The translations under genes were made by a program, and so were the position numbers. Under the pieces are notes generated by a model, which was given only the letters and a program-made list of their open reading frames with translations, was not told the origin of the DNA and made no database searches. Shown here piece after piece: positions 56,701 to 64,000 of a stretch of DNA of 64,000 nt. Source of the stretch: Blumeriella jaapii. Its lineage: Eukaryota; Ascomycota; Leotiomycetes; Helotiales; Drepanopezizaceae. Location: the NCBI GenBank assembly GCA_009599575.1, contig VWND01000075.1:992001-1056000 (forward strand). Direction: 5' to 3'. The number at the start of each line of letters is the position of its first letter. Positions within the stretch are counted from its first letter, which is position 1.

Positions 56701-59700
56701 TCGAGCTTCCACGTCGTCCGGGTTTCATGCTCAAAGATAGCACACGGTCGATGCAACTCGTGGTCCATCTTTGAGAAGGTAGATGCCAAGAACGAAAAGT
56801 TGTCTTGCTGATCCTGTTGGGCCCGCTGATGTTTTAGGTGCTCCGAAGCATAGATATTCTTCATCCAGAGCGTAGCGGCAAGATCGTGTCTGAAGAGAAT
56901 GTCCTCGTCGTTGACGTCCTCGGCATGCCACTGCTTGAGCTGACTTCGGCGCTTAGCAATTCGGCTCTTAGTCGCTTCTTCAGTCTTTTCGTTTTCGGCG
57001 TTGACGAAATCCTCCCAAGTCTTAGACATTGCTCCGAGAAAAAGAGAATCAAGTTCAGCCCGCTGCTCATCGACCCAAGCAAAGAAAGTCTCGTTATCCT
57101 GTTCCATCAACATCTGGAATCCAGATGACAGGTTTCGGTGTTCACTAGTCATCGTTTGACGGAACATGGTTGACGTGTCTTCCGGCTTCTGAACCAAGAT
57201 GATGCGCCATAGGTTGGCCGCAGCAAGGCGGATCCGCTCTCTTGAGTCCACCAGCTTCAGGTAAAGTTGATAGCAGATCAGTTTCAGAAAGTTTTCCTCG
57301 CTGACATCCGAAGACAGGAGAACGGCCTGCCAGTACAGAAGCTTATCCATAAAAGCCACGGCTTCATCTTCAGGCACCTGAGCACTGTCCAATTCGGAGA
57401 GCCGCAATAACACCACCCGCAAGAAGACATTATTGATGGACATGATAGCCTGGCTGCATAACCGAACGCTCTTGATCTTCGATATCTCTGGCCGTTGTAG
57501 GTATTCGAGTTGGGCGCCAGCAAAATCTAACAAAGCCTCTGCGCCACTGAGGAACCGGCCTTCGAAGACCTCTTCCCCGATGTGGACAACAAAGCGGGCC
57601 ATGTTCTGAATAAGTTTAGGCTCCCGCAATGATTGTTGATCCAGCTGAATGTTGTTGTTGAGCTGTGAGATCGTATTTCGCAGCAGATACGACTCGAAAT
57701 ATGCTTGGTGTTCTTGGAATCCCGGAGGGATTTTAACGAACAGGCTGAATCCCGGGAACTCCTTAAGAACCATGACCTGGTCGATGAAGATATGGACGAT
57801 GAGTTCAAGCAACTCTTCTACAAGAGAGTTGCTGAATTGACGTGTCGGCAGCTTCTTCTTCGGTGACATGATGACATTGAGTCGCGCAGAAGAAGGGCTG
57901 AACTCTGATGGTCGTGAAGTTAGCAAGATGAAGGATGAGGCGCGGCGTAATTGCTTTGTTCTGGATGACGGCGGACTCGGAGGGAGCATTGTTTCCACGG
58001 TCGTGGTCTTAACGACAGGTGCTGAATTGTCAATGCACGAGACACTGGTCGGATTATAACGTCGTCCCCATCAAATGTCAGTGTCGAGTCACGGGAATTC
58101 AACTCGGTCTCGGCACTGACAGCATCGGTGCTCACAATAACCGGGAAAAGAACTGCCAGTAGATATCTAATGTAATCGGATGATATTGCAAAATCTCTAA
58201 AATCGGATGATTTGGATTGCAAGTCGGCGAAGAAGCGAATGACTGTGTGTAACACACTTGCTTGACCACCAAGCCGTTCGCTTTTGTGCTGATGAGTTTC
58301 TAGTATCGATTAGTCGTCTTCAGGTGAACGCAGGGGGATGTCTGCTTACGGCGTGCTTCAAGCTCCTTCGTCAAGGACATGGATCGCTGACGATTCGCAC
58401 GTGCTGGAAGGCTCAACTTTTGCGGATCTTGTCCATTCCCCTTGTCCGTCAAAGGCGAATCCGGGTCGTCCTGATTTCGCAGGACCTCCTTTAGCCCATG
58501 TTGCAGCATCGACATGATGATTGGCAAGACCGCAGGATACACAATCTTGCAATTGTAAAACGGCTCTAAGAGACTGAACAGTTCGAACGACCTCTCAAGA
58601 TCAACGTCGGCAACATCGCGGCCAAAAATAATGCAGAACAAGATTGGCCACAAAGTTGGCAGATCCCACCATCGTTTGAGTCTGTAACGCATGATTGCGA
58701 AACCACCAGTCTTGTTCGCAAATTTGGTCACGTAGCTAGGCCCGTGAACGACAAGGAGGCGAGCCAGGATCTTGGTTCCATGAACCACAACTTCTGGGTC
58801 ATCCTCAGTCAGGAGGTGAAGGAGCCACTGAGGACCATTAGCAAATGGCGAAAGATTCGAAGCCGACGACCTTACCTTGTTCGTGACGGTTTTGGCAAAC
58901 TTTTTGATGTTTGCAATATTCCCTTGTTCGCAGAGTAGGCCGGAATACATTTCAAGGATTCTGTTCCCGATCTGGCGCTTGGACAACACTGTAGAAGGTA
59001 AGGTTTCACTGCCCGCTAGTATTGCCGAGATCGAAGGTCTTGATGGGCCGACTGATTTGGATGCCAAGCGAGAGGTAAGACTTCCAGTAGCAGACTTCAG
59101 AGTTCGAGCTGTGTTACTTGCTGGTTTGTAGTATGCGTATGTAATGAAGAGGGCGAGAGAGCGAAAGATCTCGGCAGTCAAATTGCAGACAACTAAGCTT
59201 CTCAATGCTTCCATGAAAGCAGGGAACACATCAGCGTGGAAAGTCCGCCTTCAGTGCATCTAAGAATCTCTTGACAATTCCTACTCCTGTTAGTTAGTCC
59301 GCACCAAGGGCAGGCCGAAGGACTCACGCATTCGAAACAGCCGCCGCGAGTTAAACTGATGGAATTTGCTGTTGACGCCAAAGACAACAAACTGTTTGTA
59401 GTACAACTTCTGGGTGATAGGAGCAGACTTGCGCCACATATCGTAGTCGACCAGTAAGATGCGGTACGCCAAGGGATTGATAATGAAGGACTCTTCCGGC
59501 TTTTCGTGATTATAACCTACAAAACCCAAGACCAGGCTGAGGAGTTGAAAACCGAGCTTGTCACGCTCATCGCTGTTCATTGACGAGGGCTCAGGGTGGT
59601 ACTTGGAAGAGACGACCACACCAGCCCCGACTTTACCGCGGATGAGTGCACCCAGGATGGCATAGCCGTTCTCGCGTTCCATAGCTTCACTATTACGCCA

Positions 59701-61917
59701 GCTGCCTTTAATGCTCTCGAACAAAGTTTCGACGGCACGCACGATCTCGTCCTTGGTGCTGGCTTTTTCGACCATTTTCAGGACTATGCCAGCAAAGCCC
59801 CCCAACCGCCACATCGCGTCGTCGAGAGATTGCGGAATGATAACGACGGGATCACCCGTGAGAACCGCGGTGCCCTGTGCTCGCACCAGAGCTTCATTTA
59901 TGGAAGGGACTGCTCCGTTGATCGCGACCGAGATCCCATTATGGTGGGTTAGCTGATACAAGTTGCTCGAAGCCGCGGGAGTCAAGCCCCGAAGTAGCTG
60001 TGATTCATGAGACTTGTGGCGATCATCATCTCCGAGAGTTGCGCTGGGAAGGATGCTGAGGATGATGCGAGTTTCCGGCACAAGATGGCTGGCCTTGTCT
60101 CGAATCGCGTTCAGGATCTCGGAGTGGTCATCTTTGCCTGGGTGGATCATATCATTACGCATCCCTAGCGCGGCCGAAGCTTCGTAGGTCTGGAAGGAGC
60201 CGAGGCAGTCCTGGAAATTGCCATTGTATCGTGGACCCAGTCGATAGTACACCGCGATCAGATCGTCGCTGAGTGTGTCTTCAAACAAGTGGAACGAGGC
60301 GAGCGACCACCGCGAGAAAACCACTCCCGGGCCCAGCTTGGAACTCAAGTCTCGGGGCGTACCGAGAAACCCCTGAACAGGGTTCGGCCGGTTCGGCGAG
60401 GACGAAAAAGATGTGAAGCTTTCGGTGCTCGAGTTCGTTGGAGGAGGGGCAGGGTATTGGCACTTGACCTCTTCTGCGAATTCCCCGTTTACGTAGAGCG
60501 AGGCCTTGCTTGCTGCGAGGGTTCGGGCGCGGCGGTGGACGATGGCAATGTGATACCACCGGCCCTTCTTGAAGACCGTGGACTTGAACCGGACGCTGGG
60601 TCTCGAGCCCACGACCGAGGTCTGCAGGATGAAGTTGTGCGCCTCGTCAAAATATGCAAGAAGGAAGCAGGTCTGCGAAATATCAAAGGCGCCGAAAATG
60701 GTGGTGAAAGACTGGGAATCAAATTGATCGATACAGATCCAGGCTGTGAAGGTATAGCCCGCCGATGAGGGTGGGGGGAATGCTCGCCCCAGCGTTGGAA
60801 GTTCTATGGAAGCAAACCCATGTAAAGAGAGGTCGAACTGAATGAAAGACGGCCCATGCGATTGTCTCATGCTTTCAAGTAGAAAGTCAGCAGCTCTATG
60901 TGACTTGCTACAGACCAGATACTGAGCATCGCTCAATGTATTGACACCCAAAGATATCAGAGACCCACACAGCGATTCCACCGCCTGCCTCTCTGTCGCG
61001 CCAAGAGGGGTATCCGCATCGAAGGCGAGTGGCAGAAGTTTGGAGAGTATTCCCGTTTCATGCAAAGCCACCAGATTGTGTTTCGAAACGGAGCCGAGTT
61101 TCTGGAGTGCTCGAATCACCACCAATGCGACGGGGTTTACAGCCGCGCCAGGCTGGCGTGGAATTGCGGCCCAGAAATCGATGATTGTTGGTACAATCTG
61201 GGAATTGTGTAGCAGCGCATTGGGTTCAAGGAGCTCGCTGAGCCGGTTGTCCAGATAGTCCACGACACTCCTATCGTTACCTAGGATAGTCGACGCATCC
61301 TCGGGCGTGGGCTTGTGTGCTTCTCCGGAAGGGGACAGCTCAATGACTTTCTGGCAGAGATTTTCCAGTCGCTGGTCGTCGAATGCAAAGGACAGCAGGC
61401 GCCCAAAAAGCTGGGCTTCGCTCCACAGATCGGATTCGCTTCTCCCTGAGCCAATGCTCGCAATGGCTTGCTCCAGCGCCGGCCAGCCGCCGCCGCCGCC
61501 ATCCACTCTCCTCTCGAAGTATCTCTGATTGCCATAGTGGCCCCGGAAGGTTTGTGCCAGGATGCCTAGGACACACTCCAACAGCGCAAACAGCAGCGTC
61601 TTATCCTTCTGGCCTCTCTTGGTCGGGTCGTAGAAGCCCGAGAAAGCTCGCAGAGCGTTCAAGAGGATCTGGAAGCCCTGGAGGCGGCGAAAGTCGTCAC
61701 TGGCCCTGACGGGCTCGGGGGACGAAGCGAGGTAGCGGAGTAGGGACTGGAACTGGTCGATGAGCGCAGCCAGGTCTGGATAGGGGTTTTCTGGGCTTAT
61801 ACACAGCGACGTGGAGACATTGTCGAGCAGCAGCTGGATCTCGGGGCTCGCTTTGGAGCTCTCTGGTGGGGTGGACACGGCCGTCGTCGAGCGTGCGCGG
61901 CGCAAGCCTGACGACAT
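53721..61917 (-). CDS. BEACH-WD40 protein (Bph1/LvsA-like)
   Basis: About 2,600 residues. Exons, 5' to 3': 59328-61917, about 58350-59286, then 58299 down to about 58117, 53856-58021 and 53721-53753. N-terminal armadillo-like helices precede a concanavalin/LamG-like fold (AGYTFTAWICIDQF, RWYHIAIVHRR; near 60,300-60,800). A PH-BEACH region follows (about 56,000-56,400). The BEACH domain (54,900-55,760) reads [40 protein letters not shown] and HYGTHYSSAMIVTSYLIRLQ. C-terminal WD40 repeats (ASHDGTVILWDLNRLEF) end VYEWDLVQRER after a 102-nt intron (53,754-53,855). BEACH proteins scaffold vesicle and lysosome/endosome traffic. The start is MSSGLRRA; an Arg codon run lies just upstream with no ATG. 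Oddities: a frame jump at about 59,238-59,252 (FLDALKADF then HADVFPAFMEAL). A second change at 58,022-58,116 can be explained by a 95-nt intron with weak donor gtgccg, or by a lost base. Confidence 0.9.
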
Positions 61918-62167
61918 CCTCCTCCTCCTCCTCCTCCTTCTCCGCCTTCTCCGCCTTCCTCTTGTCCCCGATGGTGATGCAGGCTTGCTAAACAAGGTCC
62001 TTCATTGGTTTTCTCTCCTTCACGCCGTCACGCCTTGACGCCCCGGGAATGTGCAGAGCGCGGGATCTGGTGCGCATCGAACAGCTGGCGGCTTTTTCGG
62101 CAAGGCCAGAGGCGTAGGTGGGATTTGGATTGTACCGGGAGATACTTAGCCGTGGTTCAAAGCGTGA

Positions 62168-62218
62168 ATGGATTTGGGTGTGGATTTGGGTGTGGATTTG
62201 GGTTTGGGTTTGGATTGG
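62168..62218. repeat. 12-bp tandem repeat, about 4 copies
   Basis: Unit tggatttgggtg, with the last copies drifting to tggatttgggtt/tgggtttgg. Confidence 0.9.
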
Positions 62219-62396
62219 AGATGCAAATGGATGGAAGAGCGCGAAACTCTCGGCCTCGCCAGTGTTCGAGACGACACCTCAGGAACACGGGAGGGAAAGG
62301 AAGAAAAGAAACCAGTAGGGTCCGACCGACTGACCCCTGGGGTTCGGCCCGGCATGCCTCCGGCCTTGGCAGCGATTACTCAGCAAGGGAGAGGAA

Positions 62397-62430
62397 GTAC
62401 TGTACTGTTGTACTGTACACAGTACTGTAG
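62397..62430. repeat. GTACT/AGTAC pentanucleotide cluster
   Basis: Reads gtactgtactgttgtactgt followed by acacagtactgtag. It lies about 480 bp upstream of the BEACH start codon. Confidence 0.85.
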
Positions 62431-63339
62431 TGCAGTGTAGTGCTTTCTTGCATAAAATAAGATAGAGATCCTTCTACATAAGAAGACATAACACTTACCA
62501 TATCGTAGCCGACTTGACCAGTACCGTACCGGGCTGCACATCTATCTTCTTAAGATGGACATGATCATTTTTCGACGCCAGGCTCATCGGTTTCGACCTT
62601 TGCACCAATCCACAAGCCGAGTCCACCACCTACAGTACCAACCTCTACACTACTTATCTGAGAGCCGCCTCCCCTGTGTCTTGTCATCGAGTCAGGCTGC
62701 AGAGGTCAGCAGCAAGAAGTCTTGAGCCAGTCCAGAGTCAGTCAGTACCTGGAAGTTGTCACGCGGCGTTGACCAGCCAGCCGCCTCCTTACATAGCTGA
62801 ACACGAGTTGAAACCATCATCAGAGAGGAAGCCAATCAGCCAACCAGCCAACCAACCGCTGTCAAGAGAAGCTTCGGCGGTTTTGGAACAGAGAGCTCTT
62901 CTTAATTGCCATGAAGTGTCTATTTCTGGCGCGTCCCACTGTTAACATGCATGTTTCGCACATACCGTACCGTCTGTACTGTATGTGTACAGTACAGTAC
63001 CTACAGTGTTTACAGTATGCCTCGGTAAGTACAGAAAAGTATCGATTGACATGGACTTGACTTCGTACCGCACAGTACTTACAGTACACAGCTGTACACA
63101 CATACCTTGGCCTTGCAACAACAGCGTGCGTGCCCTGTCCCAGTCCGATAGTCAGTCAGTCTCCCTGCCGTTTTCGTTTCACTGGTCCCGACCAATCAAA
63201 CAAACTCTCCCTCACCTCTGATTCGGATTCCGAGCATTGACTCTTCCAGCTCCGAGCTCGACACTCGTGACCCCAGGTGGCAGCTCGGACGACGTAAGCT
63301 CCACCCTTCAAACAGGGGGAGGAGGGGACTGAGCTCACG

Positions 63340-63405
63340 GAGCAGTACTGTGTACTACAGTGCCGAGAGTACACAGTACAGTACTGTACTGACTGTACTG
63401 TATGG
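63340..63405. repeat. GTACT/AGTAC pentanucleotide cluster
   Basis: Contains agtactgtgtactacagtgc and acagtacagtactgtactga, continuing gtactgtatgg. Confidence 0.85.
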
Positions 63406-64000
63406 ATATGCTTTTACATAAAGTACAATACTGTAGCTGCTGGACCTTGGCCCGCACTCAGCCAGCTCCCAAGCGTGACGTGTCAGGGTGGCAAGCATCA
63501 TCCAGCATCGATGGAACTGCGATACAGCACAGCACCGCCCAGCAGAACCATGAATGTACTGTGCTATGGTATGTACCGTATGAACAGGCCGTACTGTTGT
63601 ACATAGATAGCATCAACCAGAACATCCTCGATCCCATGCCAGAACGGGGGATCAAATGATGTGCGAGATAGCAGCTGTAGAGGTGTGTATGTGCGAGACA
63701 GCAAGTGATAATGATATATCATTCCTGTCATCATTCATCATCATAATCACCATCATACTACTATGTGCATAAGTATTGCACGGTACATACGGTATATACG
63801 GTACATACTCGCACAGCTATCTGAGGCACATCCATCCCTCCATCCACATGTCTGTCGCCCGGCCGCCCTGTCCGTTCTTATCGCGACGTCCAGTCATGCG
63901 ATAACCCCACCCCGGCCGCCACTTGACCGTCTTCGGCCTGGCGCTCGCCCTAGTGCGGCTTCGCCGCGGCTGGGGAGCTTCGTTGACTGCTCGACCACTT

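Larger units (their letters stand above)
61918..64000. other. Intergenic, no gene supported
   Basis: About 2.1 kb upstream of the BEACH gene. It has a CTC run (61,918-61,937), a 12-mer repeat and many GTACT/AGTAC clusters (62,397-62,430; 62,961-63,007; 63,340-63,405; looser to 63,800). The last 130 bp is GC-rich. No domain-bearing frame or RNA gene is recognised. Confidence 0.6.

Noticed and set aside
1..64000. CRISPR arrays, prokaryotic-type operons or defence islands
   Set aside because: No regularly spaced repeat-spacer array; genes are spliced, monocistronic and eukaryotic.

Overview
The window is nuclear DNA of a filamentous ascomycete (Pezizomycotina). Three things show this: short spliceosomal introns (about 45-100 nt) with CTAAC/CTGAC branch sites, a hex-1 Woronin-body gene, and an AT-rich repeat block with the marks of repeat-induced point mutation (RIP). 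The class within Pezizomycotina cannot be fixed from the sequence alone.

Layout. 1-9,580 is an AT-rich, gene-free block built from at least two different dead Ty3/Gypsy LTR retrotransposons, both on the minus strand, with small GC-rich patches. A TAC microsatellite marks the switch at about 9.6 kb to normal-GC, gene-bearing DNA. The genes that follow are: an AlkB/ABH1-like dioxygenase (-), HEX-1 with long upstream coding exons (+), bleomycin hydrolase (+), a Ysa1/NUDT5-type Nudix hydrolase in five exons (-), a hypothetical acidic protein (-), a small one-helix membrane protein (-), the checkpoint kinase ATR/Mec1 in about 12 exons (-), COX16 (+, divergent from ATR), a mini-cupin (-), phosphoinositide phospholipase C (+, divergent from the cupin), a possible 44-residue zinc-motif microprotein (+), a BTB/POZ protein with a long disordered tail (+), and a very large BEACH-WD40 protein (-, convergent with the BTB gene). 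Long intergenic stretches (39.6-44.6, 45-47.9, 51.4-53.7 and 62-64 kb) hold simple repeats, one six-copy minisatellite, and a recurrent GTACT/AGTAC pentanucleotide motif.

The genes are mostly unrelated housekeeping functions: DNA repair and checkpoint, septal pore plugging, peptide turnover, nucleotide sanitation, cytochrome oxidase assembly, lipid signalling and membrane traffic. I see no operon-like system, CRISPR array, secondary-metabolite cluster or convincing new defence system.

The least expected result is a set of one- or two-base reading-frame breaks inside otherwise well-conserved genes: ATR twice, plus the BTB gene, the BEACH gene and the HEX-1 extension. They fall at places where both sides are clearly coding. 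Either the assembly carries unpolished indels or several genes are damaged; raw reads would decide. The most novel-looking small gene is the 44-residue CxxCxGxG...CxxC peptide at 44.8 kb.
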